From Actinomycetota bacterium (GTDB lineage: Bacteria > Actinomycetota > CADDZG01 > JAHWKV01 > JAOPZY01), in the NCBI GenBank assembly GCA_035765775.1, contig DASTWV010000002.1:1-55477 (forward strand): a stretch of DNA of 55,477 bases, written 5' to 3'. This document shows, in pieces, positions 23,201 through 31,528 of this stretch; the first letter of the stretch is position 1; each line of letters begins with the position of its first letter. A model generated the notes under the pieces. It ran no database searches. It saw only the letters and a program-made list of their open reading frames with translations, and was not told the origin of the DNA. The position numbers and the translations under genes were made by a program.

Positions 23201-24412
23201 ATGAGCAGCCTCGTCGCCCTCCGGCAGGCCCTGACCAGCACCCAGCCTTCGGGTGCGCGGTCTGCCCCCGACTTCCTGGCGGCCCTGCGCCGGGTCTGGG
23301 AGGCGGGCGACGCCGTCCTGCCGCTCCCGGTCACCCTCCCGGAGCCCGAGGTGGAGCGCCTGCTGGCCGAGCTGCGCCCGTCCCGGGTGCTGTCTGAGAC
23401 CGGGGAGCGGCCCCTGCCGGATGGCGTTCCGGTGGACGACGGGACCGCACTGGTCGTGCCCACATCGGGGACCACGGGGGCGCCCAAGGGTGTGGTCCTG
23501 ACCCACGCCCAGTTGCGGGCCTCGGCGATGGCCACCGCCGCCCGGCTCGGGACCGGCGCCGGCGACCGGTGGCTGTGCTGCGTGCCGCCGAGCCACATCG
23601 CCGGGCTGATGGTGCTGGTGCGCTCGGCCCTCGCCGGGAGCGAACCGATCCTGCATCCCCGCTTCGACGTCGGGGCGATCGCCGCCGAGACATCGGCGGC
23701 GCTGGTGTCCCTGGTGCCCACGATGCTGCGCCGGCTGCTGGCGGCGGGGGTGGACGTCGCCCGGTTCCGCTGGATCCTGCTGGGGGGCGGGCCGATCCCC
23801 CCGTCGCTGGTGGCCGAGGCGGAGGCTGCCGGGGCGCACATCGTGACCACGTACGGCATGACCGAGACGTGCGGCGGGGTCGTGTACGACGGCCACCCGC
23901 TCCCCGGTGTGCGGGTGGCGGTGGAGGACGGCGAGATCCGGCTCTCCGGGCCGATGGTGATGTCCGGGTACCGCCTGCGGCCGACCGAGACCGCGGCGGT
24001 CCTGCAGGACGGCTGGTTCCGCACCGCCGATGCCGGCGAGCTCGAACCCGGTGGGCGTCTGCGGGTGCTGGGCCGGCGCGACGACCTCATCGTCACCGGC
24101 GGCGAGAAGGTCGCCCCGGTGGAGGTCGCCACGGTGCTGGGCGAGCATCCCCGGGTGGCCGAGGCGGCCGTGGTGGGGCAGCCCGACCCCGAGTGGGGTC
24201 AAGCGGTGGTGGCGATCGTCGCCCCGCTGGCGGGCGCCGATCCGCCGTCGTTGGCCGATCTCCGGGCCTTCGTGAGCGAGCGGCTGGCGCACTACAAGGC
24301 GCCCCGCCACCTCGTGGTGGTGCCCGAGCTCCCCCGGGGGCCGACGGGAAAGCCGGTGGGCCTCCGGGAGCTGGCCGAACGGGCGTTGGCGGAGCGGGGC
24401 CTCGCCGAGTAG
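23201..24412 (+). CDS. menE: o-Succinylbenzoate-CoA ligase
   Basis: The product is 403 aa, an adenylate-forming enzyme on the short side for MenE, as often in actinobacteria. The P-loop-like motif is VPTSGTTGAPKGVVLTH (about 85-101), then TTYGMTETCGG and WFRTADAGEL, with the catalytic lysine in PRGPTGKPVG near the end. It activates o-succinylbenzoate for MenB, whose gene is divergent 52 bases away. Confidence 0.94.
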   Translation: MSSLVALRQALTSTQPSGARSAPDFLAALRRVWEAGDAVLPLPVTLPEPEVERLLAELRPSRVLSETGERPLPDGVPVDDGTALVVPTSGTTGAPKGVVLTHAQLRASAMATAARLGTGAGDRWLCCVPPSHIAGLMVLVRSALAGSEPILHPRFDVGAIAAETSAALVSLVPTMLRRLLAAGVDVARFRWILLGGGPIPPSLVAEAEAAGAHIVTTYGMTETCGGVVYDGHPLPGVRVAVEDGEIRLSGPMVMSGYRLRPTETAAVLQDGWFRTADAGELEPGGRLRVLGRRDDLIVTGGEKVAPVEVATVLGEHPRVAEAAVVGQPDPEWGQAVVAIVAPLAGADPPSLADLRAFVSERLAHYKAPRHLVVVPELPRGPTGKPVGLRELAERALAERGLAE

Positions 24413-24448
24413 CCCGGGCCTAGCCCGGGCCCGGTTCCTGTGAGCATG

Positions 24449-24467
24449 AACCACCGCCACGGTGGTT
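24449..24467. terminator. Stem-loop after menE
   Basis: AACCACC and GGTGGTT form a perfect 7-bp stem with a 5-base loop, 37 bases after the menE stop. There is no T-run, so termination is uncertain. A tandem copy of AGCCCGGGCC precedes it at 24411-24431. Confidence 0.35.
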
Positions 24468-24570
24468 GAGCGTCACAAGAACGTCCCCGGCGCCGAAATA
24501 TTTGGAAATCTTGACCGGCCCGGCGGGCGCCCGTCGATGCCGGTCGTTGCGCCCCCCCAGTGAGATGCTT

Positions 24571-25122
24571 ATGGCCATGTCCGAGCGCCGCCGAGCCAGC
24601 AGCTCCTTCGGGGGATCACGTCCCACTCCCGCCACCAAACCGATCGAGCCCGAACCTGAGGAAGGCGAGCCGGTCGAGCACTCTGCGCCCGGGGCCCGGC
24701 AGCCCGTTGTCCCGGACGCCGCCCGGGAACCGTCCGCGGCCCCGTCGCCGTTCCTCGAGGCCCTGGCCGAGCTCCTCGTCCAGCGGGGCATCGAGGTGCC
24801 CAAGGGCCTCGGGGAGGCCCCACCCGCCGCCTATGCGGCCCAGGGGGCGGGGGCGGTCGCCATGCTCGCCCGCCTCAACGACACCGACCTGGCCGAGCGC
24901 GCCGCCAAGGTGGCGGGCTGGCAGGCCCGCCAGACCCTCCGGGCGCAGCAGGTCTGGGACTCCTCGCCGCTGATCGGCGAGCTGCGCCGGCGGGGCCTGG
25001 ACGAGCCCCCGAGGCCCGCCCGGCCGGCCGGGGTGGCGTTCTCGCTCAAGCGCCCGCTCGCCGAGTGGAGCGATGAGGAGTTGCAGGACGCCGCCCGGGA
25101 GTGGGCCCGGATCGGGCAGTAG
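24571..25122 (+). CDS. Hypothetical protein, Ala/Arg/Glu rich
   Basis: About 183 aa. The first 60 residues are disordered and charged (SERRRASSSFGGSRP, EPEPEEGEP). The rest is predicted helical: FLEALAELLVQRGIEVPKGLG, LARLNDTDLAERAAKVAGWQARQTLRAQQVW and a C-terminal AEWSDEELQDAAREWARIG. No signal peptide, membrane helix or catalytic motif. Three ATG codons (24565, 24571, 24577) compete; 24571 has a weak GTGAG six bases upstream. Function unknown. Confidence 0.6.
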   Translation: MAMSERRRASSSFGGSRPTPATKPIEPEPEEGEPVEHSAPGARQPVVPDAAREPSAAPSPFLEALAELLVQRGIEVPKGLGEAPPAAYAAQGAGAVAMLARLNDTDLAERAAKVAGWQARQTLRAQQVWDSSPLIGELRRRGLDEPPRPARPAGVAFSLKRPLAEWSDEELQDAAREWARIGQ

Positions 25123-25217
25123 CGCCGAGGCCGGCAAACTCGACCTGGCGGCCCGAACCTAGGGGCTACCCACTGGAAACAGCGACGGGCCAATCGTTCT
25201 GCTCGACGCTCACGCCG

Positions 25218-25451
25218 TCAGTCCGAGTCCTCCAGGAACTCGTCTGCCCAGTGCCGGAAGTTGTGCCGGAAGTGGCCCAGGTCGTAGGTCACCAGCTCGT
25301 CGCCCTCCCAGACCGCCCCGCACTCCTGCGCCAGCCGCGGGTCGTCCATGCCGACGGGCTCCTCCCCGGTCCACTGGAAGTCCACCATGCCGTCGGGGGT
25401 GCGCCGGCCAAGCAGCACCCGGGGCCCCTGGTTGACGCCGCCGGTGACCAT
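25218..25451 (-). CDS. Small hypothetical protein coupled to the repeat protein
   Basis: The product is 77 aa, acidic (MVTGGVNQGPRVLLGRR...), ending DEFLEDSD. The ATG shares one base with the stop of the large secreted protein (TAATG), so it is translated by coupling. No family recognised; WEGDELVTYDLGHFRHNFRHW is its most distinctive segment, with several His and Trp. No signal peptide, so it would remain in the cytosol unlike its partner. Confidence 0.6.
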   Translation of the reverse strand: MVTGGVNQGPRVLLGRRTPDGMVDFQWTGEEPVGMDDPRLAQECGAVWEGDELVTYDLGHFRHNFRHWADEFLEDSD

Positions 25452-27544
25452 TACGGCGCCACCGCCATGCCCACGATGGGCTTGTTCAGCGGCATCCCGC
25501 CCGCCGAGCCGAAGGACGTGGCGCCCTGGCCGTAGTTGAAGACGCCGCCGTCGGAGGCCCCCAGGAAGTAGCCGCTGCCGTCGGGCACCGCCCCGATGCC
25601 CACGATGGGCTTGTTCAGGTGCATCCCGCCCGCCGAGCCGTCGAAGGCGGCGTCGCCGTAGTTGAAGATGCCGCCGTCTGCCGCCGCCAGCCAGTAGCCA
25701 CCGCCGTCGGGCATGGCCGCCATCCCGACGATCGGCTGGTTGAGGTGGACGGACCCGGCCGAGCCCACGAACTGGGCGTCGCCGAAGGCAAAGATGCCGC
25801 CGTCGGAGGCCACCAGCCAGTACCCCCCGCCATCGGCCGTGGCTGCCATCCCCACGATGGGCTTGTTCAAGTGGATGGACCCGGTGGAGCCCTGGAACTT
25901 GGCGGAGCCGAAGGCAAAGATGCCGCCGTCGGAGGCCACCAGCCAGTACCCGTTCCCGTCGGGCGTGCGGGCCATCCCCACGATGGGCTTGTTCAGGTGG
26001 ATGGAGCCCGTCGATCCCTGGAAGATGGCGTCGCCGTAGGAGAAGATCCCGCCGTCCGAGGCCACCAGCCAGTACCCGAAACCCGTGGGCGTGGCTGCCA
26101 TCCCCACGATGGGCTTGTTCAGGTGGATGGACCCGGCCGAACCGGCGAAGGTGGTGCTGGGGCCGTAGTTGAAGATGCCGCCGTCCGAGGCCACCAGCCA
26201 GTAGCCCTGCCCGGGCTTGTGCACCCAGTTGATGACCGCCGTGGCCGAGGGGTCGCCCGGGTCCAGGGTGTCGTCGTCCTGCAGGTCCACGAAGGCCACG
26301 ATCTCATCGAAGCCTATGTTGGCCCCCTGCTCCTGGAACCCCACCTGGCCCTGCTGGTCGCTGCTACCCGAGGAGGTGGTGGACTGGGCGTTCACGCCCA
26401 GCACGCTGAAGCGGACCAGGGCGCCGGGGTACGGCGCCCCGAACTGGTCGTTCACCTGGGCGATCAGGTTCTGGGTGTTGCCGATCACCTGCGAGCTCAG
26501 TCGGGGCGTCAGGGTGATCGCGCTGGCCACCGGGGTCTGCCAGGTGGCGGTGACCGGGGACGAGGTGATCCCGTGGGCCGAGGCGACGATGGTGGACGTC
26601 CCGGTGACGTTGGAGCTGAACTTGAACACGGCGTTGCCCCCCGAGGTGAGTGCCGAACCCGAGGTTGCCCCCGCCCCGGTCACCGTGAAGCTGACCTGGG
26701 TGCCGTCGCCCACCGGGATGCTGGCCGAGTCCAGAACGTTGGCGCTGACCACGTCGTTGCCCCCCACCGGTGCCAGGCCGTTGGGGTTCTGCTGGGTGAG
26801 GGTGATCGACGCCGGGTCCCCGGCGAACGTGGCGGTGGCCTTGGCGGACAGCGTCCGGCCGCCGGCCCCCTGGGTGGACGCCGTGATGTTCGTCGTGCCG
26901 GCTTTGGAGTTGGTGAAGCTGAACCCGGCGTTGCCGTTGGCGTCGGTTGCCTGGTTGCCCGAGGTGGGCGACTCGCCGCCGGTACCCGATAGCGAGAAGG
27001 CCACCGTGGCGCCCTGAACCGGGTTGCCCGTGCCATCCACCACCGTGGCGGTGATGCGCACGCTGTCCCCGACGTGGTTGAAGGTGGCGACCGGCGAGAC
27101 CTGCATTGCCGCCGGGACGCCCAACCACTGCACGGTCACCTGCACCGGGTTCGCCTGCCCCGGTGTGCCCGCGTTGATGGTGTCGGTGCCGGAGAGCTGG
27201 CTGGAGTAGCCCTGGGCGCAGGCCGTCTGCAGCAGGCCGCTGACCGTGCACGAGAACTGGAAGCCCTGGTTGGGGCCGGAGACCACCGTGAAGTTCACCG
27301 TGACCGGGCCGAGCAGCGTCGGCGAACTGATGGTCGCCGTCAGGTCGACGGTGGTTCCGACCGTCGCCGGGGAGCCGGCCACGGTCACGCCCGTGACCGT
27401 CGTGCCCGCCTGGGCCTGCGCCGGGGCCGCCAGGAGCGGGCCCAGCATGGCGCCCACAAAGGTGGCGAGGACGAGGAGGTGTCCGAACGGGGCGAGACGC
27501 CCCCCTTGCACTGCCCGACGAGACGCCTTGCCCATTCGAAGCAC
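25451..27544 (-). CDS. Secreted protein with Ig-like domains and six WLVASDGGIF repeats
   Basis: The product is 697 aa. A signal peptide spans about residues 1-45 (LLVLATFVGAMLGPLLAAPAQAQA). It is followed by about four Ig-like/invasin-type beta domains (for example VRITATVVDGTGNPVQGATV, GGNDVVSANVLDSASIPVGDG, NTQNLIAQVNDQFGAPYPGAL). From about residue 442 to the end there are six repeats of about 42 residues with core GYWLVASDGGIF..G...F.GS.GS.HLNKPIVGM, compatible with a beta-propeller. It is probably a surface or extracellular adhesive protein. GTG 27544 is preferred over ATG 27535 because AAGGAG lies six bases upstream. Confidence 0.82.
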   Translation of the reverse strand: MLRMGKASRRAVQGGRLAPFGHLLVLATFVGAMLGPLLAAPAQAQAGTTVTGVTVAGSPATVGTTVDLTATISSPTLLGPVTVNFTVVSGPNQGFQFSCTVSGLLQTACAQGYSSQLSGTDTINAGTPGQANPVQVTVQWLGVPAAMQVSPVATFNHVGDSVRITATVVDGTGNPVQGATVAFSLSGTGGESPTSGNQATDANGNAGFSFTNSKAGTTNITASTQGAGGRTLSAKATATFAGDPASITLTQQNPNGLAPVGGNDVVSANVLDSASIPVGDGTQVSFTVTGAGATSGSALTSGGNAVFKFSSNVTGTSTIVASAHGITSSPVTATWQTPVASAITLTPRLSSQVIGNTQNLIAQVNDQFGAPYPGALVRFSVLGVNAQSTTSSGSSDQQGQVGFQEQGANIGFDEIVAFVDLQDDDTLDPGDPSATAVINWVHKPGQGYWLVASDGGIFNYGPSTTFAGSAGSIHLNKPIVGMAATPTGFGYWLVASDGGIFSYGDAIFQGSTGSIHLNKPIVGMARTPDGNGYWLVASDGGIFAFGSAKFQGSTGSIHLNKPIVGMAATADGGGYWLVASDGGIFAFGDAQFVGSAGSVHLNQPIVGMAAMPDGGGYWLAAADGGIFNYGDAAFDGSAGGMHLNKPIVGIGAVPDGSGYFLGASDGGVFNYGQGATSFGSAGGMPLNKPIVGMAVAP
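25454..26212 (-). repeat. Six tandem coding repeats of about 126 bases
   Basis: Six consecutive units of about 42 codons encode GYWLVASDGGIF ... HLNKPIVGM. Inner units are most alike; the last (GYFLGASDGGVF ... PLNKPIVGM) is the most diverged and ends the protein. Such near-identical units can change in number by slippage or recombination. Confidence 0.8.
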
Positions 27545-27652
27545 CGCTGGCTCCTTCGGCTGCTGGGAGGTCCTCCACAGGACCCGCTCACGAGATGGTC
27601 GGCGACATAATCGCGCTGCTTGAGGGCGCCAGCCGGGTCCCAAGGCCCGGCA

Positions 27653-27681
27653 CCCAGGAAAGCGGCTATCATTTTCCTGGG
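27653..27681. promoter_or_regulatory. 9-bp inverted repeat enclosing a -10-like TATCAT
   Basis: CCCAGGAAA and TTTCCTGGG flank 11 bases that contain TATCAT (27667-27672). It lies in the gap between the divergent secreted protein and the tRNA-Thr/tRNA-Met/tuf cluster. The form suits an operator laid over a promoter; there is no T-run to suggest termination. Confidence 0.4.
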
Positions 27682-27703
27682 CCCGCTCCGGCTGGGAGCA
27701 CCG

Positions 27704-27725
27704 TGCGAGCAGCTTGCGAGCAGCT
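27704..27725. repeat. Two perfect 11-bp direct repeats
   Basis: TGCGAGCAGCT occurs twice in direct succession, followed by a degenerate third copy (TGGGAGC). It sits upstream of tRNA-Thr and could be a tandem binding site. Confidence 0.4.
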
Positions 27726-27770
27726 TGGGAGCGGGTTTGTGACGTCCGGCCCCGGTCCGGCCAGCTTGGC

Positions 27771-27786
27771 CCGGTGCCGGCACCGG
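27771..27786. repeat. 16-bp perfect palindrome before tRNA-Thr
   Basis: CCGGTGCCGGCACCGG is fully self-complementary and ends eight bases before tRNA-Thr, where a promoter start region would lie. It could be a binding site or simply GC-rich chance symmetry. Confidence 0.3.
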
Positions 27787-27793
27787 TGCAGCC

Positions 27794-27866
27794 GCCCCCT
27801 TAGCTCAGTCGGCAGAGCACGGCCATGGTAAGGCCGGTGTCCGCGGTTCGATTCCGCGAGGGGGCT
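27794..27866 (+). tRNA. tRNA-Thr (GGT)
   Basis: The acceptor arms GCCCCCT/AGGGGGC, D stem GCTC/GAGC, anticodon stem CGGCC/GGCCG with loop ATGGTAA (anticodon GGT) and T stem CGCGG/CCGCG pair perfectly. CCA is not encoded. Confidence 0.95.
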
Positions 27867-27954
27867 CCGAGGCCGTCACCTGGTTTGAAGATTCAGGCAG
27901 TTCAAGTGGTTCGGGCAGGTCGGCGAGGCTGAAAAGCCCCGTCTGGTAGCATCT

Positions 27955-28026
27955 GGCGGCGTAGCTCAGTGGCAGAGCAAGCGGCTCATAATCGCTGTGT
28001 CGGCGGTTCGAATCCGCCCGCCGCTA
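27955..28026 (+). tRNA. tRNA-Met (CAT), elongator
   Basis: The acceptor GGCGGCG/CGCCGCT has one G-U pair, the anticodon stem is AGCGG/TCGCT around CTCATAA (anticodon CAT), and the T stem is GGCGG/CCGCC. It lacks the initiator hallmarks (1-72 mismatch, three G-C pairs in the anticodon stem). A lysidine-modified tRNA-Ile2 cannot be excluded by sequence, but the thrT-metT order before rpmG and secE is the actinobacterial one. Confidence 0.9.
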
Positions 28027-28100
28027 CCTGGGTCGGAAACGGGTGGGGCAGCGGTTGATCGTGAGAATGCTGAGAGATGAAAGGTGCTGGGAGGTAAGCG

Positions 28101-29288
28101 ATGGCAAAGAAGAAGTTCGAGCGTAACAAGCCCCACGTAAATATTGGTACCATCGGTCACATCGACCACGGCAAGACCACGCTTACCGCGGCCATCACCA
28201 AGGTGCTCGCCAGCAAGGGCTGGGCCGACTTCACTCCCTTCGACCAGATCGACAAGGCTCCGGAGGAGCGCGCCCGGGGCATCACCATCGCCATCGCCCA
28301 CGTGGAGTACCAGACCGCCAACCGGCACTACGCCCATGTGGACTGCCCGGGTCACGCCGACTACATCAAGAACATGATCACCGGCGCCGCCCAGATGGAC
28401 GGTGCCATCCTGGTGGTCTCCGCAGCCGACGGCCCGATGCCCCAGACCCGGGAGCACGTGCTGCTGGCCCGCCAGGTCGGCGTGCCCTACATCGTCGTGG
28501 CGATGAACAAGGTGGACATGGTCGACGACCCCGAGATCCTCGACCTGGTCGAGCTCGAGGTGCGCGAGCTGCTCACCAGCTACGACTTCCCGGGCGACGA
28601 CGTCCCGGTGGTGCGCATCTCGGCCCTCAAGGCCCTCCAGGGCGACCCCGACGCCGAGGCCGGGATCATGGAGCTGATGGCGGCGTGCGACAGCGCCATC
28701 CCCCAGCCGGTGCGAGACATCGACAAGCCGTTCCTCATGCCGATCGAGGACGTCTTCACCATCACCGGCCGCGGCACCGTGGTGACCGGGAGGGTGGAGC
28801 GCGGCAAGGTCAGGGTCTCCGACGAGGTCGAGATCGTGGGGATCCGCAACCAGACCCGCAAGAGCGTGTGCACCGGCGTCGAGATGTTCCGCAAGCTCCT
28901 CGACGAGGGCCAGGCAGGCGACAACGTGGGCATCCTGCTGCGTGGGGTGGACAAGAACGAGGTCGAGCGCGGGCAGGTGCTGTCCAAGCCGGGCTCGATC
29001 ACGCCCCACACCGAGTTCGAGGGCCAGGTCTATGTCCTGTCCAAGGACGAGGGCGGGCGCCACACGCCGTTCTTCAACAACTACCGCCCGCAGTTCTACT
29101 TCCGGACCACTGACGTCACCGGCCAGGTCGACCTGCCCGAGGGCACCGAGATGGTCATGCCGGGCGACCACACCTCGATGTCGGTGAAGCTGATCCAGCC
29201 CATCGCCATGGAGGAGGGCCTCCGATTCGCCATCCGTGAGGGTGGCCGGACGGTGGGGGCCGGTCAGGTCAGCAAAATTAACAAATAG
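28101..29288 (+). CDS. tuf: Elongation factor Tu
   Basis: The product is 395 aa. The G1 loop GHIDHGKTT (residues 19-27) has Ile where Val is usual, followed by [14 protein letters not shown] (switch I), DCPGH (G3), NKVDM (G4) and SAL (G5). Domain 2 has [20 protein letters not shown] Shine-Dalgarno precedes the ATG. It delivers aminoacyl-tRNA to the ribosome. It lies between tRNA-Met and rpmG rather than after fusA, and no second copy follows fusA in this window. Confidence 0.98.
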   Translation: MAKKKFERNKPHVNIGTIGHIDHGKTTLTAAITKVLASKGWADFTPFDQIDKAPEERARGITIAIAHVEYQTANRHYAHVDCPGHADYIKNMITGAAQMDGAILVVSAADGPMPQTREHVLLARQVGVPYIVVAMNKVDMVDDPEILDLVELEVRELLTSYDFPGDDVPVVRISALKALQGDPDAEAGIMELMAACDSAIPQPVRDIDKPFLMPIEDVFTITGRGTVVTGRVERGKVRVSDEVEIVGIRNQTRKSVCTGVEMFRKLLDEGQAGDNVGILLRGVDKNEVERGQVLSKPGSITPHTEFEGQVYVLSKDEGGRHTPFFNNYRPQFYFRTTDVTGQVDLPEGTEMVMPGDHTSMSVKLIQPIAMEEGLRFAIREGGRTVGAGQVSKINK

Positions 29289-29316
29289 AGCAAACCGGGA
29301 AACGGTGGAGTGACCT

Positions 29317-29481
29317 ATGGCTTCTAGCGACAAGCGGCCTCATGTGACCCTGGCTTGCCAGGAGTGCAAGCGGCGCAACTACATCACCACCAAGAACCGC
29401 TCGAAGCAGCAGGGGCGGATCGAGATGAACAAGTACTGCCGCTGGTGCCGCTGCCACCGGCTGCACCGGGAGACCCGCTGA
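29317..29481 (+). CDS. rpmG: 50S ribosomal protein L33
   Basis: The product is 54 aa with two Cys pairs, CQEC (14-17) and CRWC (near 42-45), the zinc-binding form of L33. [18 protein letters not shown] is the typical N-terminus. It lies 28 bases after tuf and overlaps the next gene by four bases. Confidence 0.95.
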   Translation: MASSDKRPHVTLACQECKRRNYITTKNRSKQQGRIEMNKYCRWCRCHRLHRETR

Positions 29482-30293
29482 GCGGTCGTCTGGCTGACCG
29501 CGTCGCCATCGTTACCGGCGCAGGCCGGGGGATCGGCGCAGCCACGGCGAAGCTGCTCGCCGCCGAGGGTGCCTCGGTGGTGGTCAACGACGTGGATGCC
29601 GGTCCCGCCGGCGAGGTGGTGGATGCCATCACCGCGGCCGGCGGCACGGCGGTCGCCAACGCCGACAATGCGGTGGAGGGCGCCGGCGCCCAGGCCCTGG
29701 TGGGTACCGCCGTGGAGCGCTTCGGCCGCCTGGACATCCTGATCAACAACGCCGGCATCACCCGGGACAAGATGTTCCACACCATGCCCGAGGAGACGTT
29801 CAACTTCGTGCTGGACGTCAACCTGCGCACTGCCTTCAACGCCACCCGGGCCGCCGTCGACCACATGCGGGCGGCCGCCAAGGCGGAGACCGCTTCGGGG
29901 GGCCACCCCGCCTACCACCGCAAGATCACCTTCACCTCGTCCACGTCCGGGCTCCTGGGCAACGCCGGGCAGTCCAATTACGGGACCGCCAAGATGGCGC
30001 TGATCGGCATGGCCCGGACCCTGTGCATCGAGTTGGGAAGCTTCCACATCAACGTGAACGTGGTGGCGCCCGGGTTCATCGAGACCCGGCTGACCGCAGC
30101 CAAGGAAACCTCGACCGATCCCGACCTCGGCATCCCCGAGGGCCTCCGCAACCTGGCGATGATGATGATCCCGCTCGGCTACGCCGGGCAGCCCGAGGAC
30201 GTGGCCAAGGCCCACCTCTACCTCTCATCGCCGGATTCCGACTACATCACGGGCCAGACGCTGGTGGTGGCCGGGGGCCTCGCCCGCTACTGA
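29478..30293 (+). CDS. Short-chain dehydrogenase/reductase (FabG-like)
   Basis: The product is 271 aa if read from CTG 29478. The Rossmann motif is TGAGRGIG (about 14-21), then NNAG, catalytic Ser in [10 protein letters not shown] and YGTAK (Tyr and Lys), with a C-terminal [14 protein letters not shown]. Starting at CTG gives (M)[15 protein letters not shown], a standard SDR N-terminus, and a CTGA overlap with rpmG. The nearest ATG/GTG/TTG start is GTG 29445 inside rpmG, which adds 11 residues and has no Shine-Dalgarno. In mycobacteria hadABC fatty-acid dehydratases occupy this position, so a lipid reductase is plausible. Confidence 0.82.
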   Translation: MSGRLADRVAIVTGAGRGIGAATAKLLAAEGASVVVNDVDAGPAGEVVDAITAAGGTAVANADNAVEGAGAQALVGTAVERFGRLDILINNAGITRDKMFHTMPEETFNFVLDVNLRTAFNATRAAVDHMRAAAKAETASGGHPAYHRKITFTSSTSGLLGNAGQSNYGTAKMALIGMARTLCIELGSFHINVNVVAPGFIETRLTAAKETSTDPDLGIPEGLRNLAMMMIPLGYAGQPEDVAKAHLYLSSPDSDYITGQTLVVAGGLARY

Positions 30294-30374
30294 AGCTTTT
30301 CTCATCCCCGGGTAGGTACCAGGTACGTAACCTGAGGGCGCCCGGCGCCGTCCAACCCTACTGAAGGACCAGGT

Positions 30375-31028
30375 GTGGACGTACCAACCGAAGTCATCGA
30401 GGCGTGCCAGCAGGGGCGTTCCGAAGCGTTCGAGGAGCTGGTGCGCCTGACGCAGCGGGATGTCTACACGCTTGCGCTGCGGCTGACCGGCAACCCGGAC
30501 GACGCGGCCGACGTGACCCAGGAGGTCTACATCCGGCTGCTGCGTTCCATCCGGACCTTCCGCGGCGAGGCCAAGTTCTCGACGTGGCTGTACCGGGTGA
30601 CCTCGAGCGTCGCGATCACGGCCCTGCGCAAGCGGGCCCGGCGCCGCCACGAAGTCTCCCTGGACGAGCAGCGCTGGGAGGACTGGAAGGGATCGGCATC
30701 GGAGGAACCGGGGCCCGAGCTGGACCGGCGGGAGTTGGCGCAGCACCTGGAGGCGGCGCTGGCAACCCTGCCCGAGGGCTACCGCAGCGTCGTGGTGCTG
30801 CGGGACGTGTACGGGATGTCGTTGGCGGAGGTGGGTGAGCAGGTGGGCATCAGCGAAGGGGCGGCCAAGGTCCGGCTCTTCCGCGCCCGCCAGAAACTGA
30901 TGGAACTGTTGAAGGACGAGGAGACGGAAGCGCCCCGCGCCGACCGCCGGAAGCGCCGGGCAGCCCAGGGGGTTGCAAAGGGAGTACGAGCAGGACATGG
31001 GAGGGAGTCAAGCAATGGAATGTCGTGA
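30375..31028 (+). CDS. ECF RNA polymerase sigma factor
   Basis: The product is 217 aa. Region 2: AFEELVRLTQRDVYTLALRLTGNPDDAADVTQEVYIRLL and TWLYRVTSSVAI; region 4: LATLPEGYRSVVVLRDVYGMSLAEVGEQVGISEGAAKVRLFRARQKL. A basic C-terminal tail follows. AAGGA lies six bases before GTG 30375, so unlike the 7-kb sigma gene this one has a leader. The anti-sigma gene overlaps its 3' end. Confidence 0.92.
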   Translation: MDVPTEVIEACQQGRSEAFEELVRLTQRDVYTLALRLTGNPDDAADVTQEVYIRLLRSIRTFRGEAKFSTWLYRVTSSVAITALRKRARRRHEVSLDEQRWEDWKGSASEEPGPELDRRELAQHLEAALATLPEGYRSVVVLRDVYGMSLAEVGEQVGISEGAAKVRLFRARQKLMELLKDEETEAPRADRRKRRAAQGVAKGVRAGHGRESSNGMS

Positions 31029-31407
31029 GGCGGCGGAACACCTCCCCGCATACCTGGATGCAGCCGCCGGCCCCGCCGCCACTGCCCTCGAGGCACACCT
31101 GGGCACCTGTAGCGCCTGCCGGGCCGACCTCGACCGCTACCGGGCACTGAGCGGCGCCCTGGCCGGGCTGGCCAGCCGGACCGTGGAGCCGCCCGCGTGG
31201 CTGCAGCCCGCCATCATCTCCAGCCTGCGGGCGCACTCGGCCCACCGCCTGGCGGTACTGGACCGGACGCCGCTGGCGCTGACCGACCGCCGCCTGGCCG
31301 CCGCCGGCGGTGCCCTGGTGCTGGGCGTGGCGAGCGCGGCGGGAGTGGCGGTGCTCGCCCGGCGGAACCGGCGCCGGCGCACCCGCCTGCGGGCCGCCAT
31401 CGCCTGA
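31015..31407 (+). CDS. Zinc-finger membrane anti-sigma factor
   Basis: The product is 130 aa. The N-terminus MECREAAEHLPAYLD with HLGTCSACRADL forms the ZAS domain; one helix near residues 100-118 (AAGGALVLGVASAAGVAVLA) is followed by an Arg-rich tail. It overlaps the sigma gene by 14 bases. The start ATG 31015 has GGGAGGGAG seven bases upstream, inside the sigma gene. It should sequester the upstream sigma factor. Confidence 0.85.
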   Translation: MECREAAEHLPAYLDAAAGPAATALEAHLGTCSACRADLDRYRALSGALAGLASRTVEPPAWLQPAIISSLRAHSAHRLAVLDRTPLALTDRRLAAAGGALVLGVASAAGVAVLARRNRRRRTRLRAAIA

Positions 31408-31498
31408 GCCGGCTGTAACCTCCCCCCGCTCCGCCTCGTCGAATCAGGTGTAAGGCGGGACCGACCGGCCCGACGGACCGGAAGGGAATCCCGGCAAG

Positions 31499-31515
31499 CG
31501 CCTCCACCTGAGGCG
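31499..31515 (+). promoter_or_regulatory. Stem-loop abutting the Shine-Dalgarno of the small membrane protein
   Basis: CGCCTC and GAGGCG form a 6-bp stem with a 5-base loop, ending two bases before AGGAGG (31518-31523). Its position suits control of ribosome access. The 31408-31498 stretch upstream holds nothing else recognised. Confidence 0.35.
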
Positions 31516-31528
31516 AAGGAGGACGGCA

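Noticed and set aside
25454-26212. The regular 126-base periodicity as a CRISPR array
   Set aside because: The units are in-frame protein repeats without distinct spacers.
27944-27952. TGGTAGCAT as an extended -10 promoter for tRNA-Met
   Set aside because: It ends two bases before the tRNA, so transcription would begin inside the gene. Cotranscription with tRNA-Thr is more likely.
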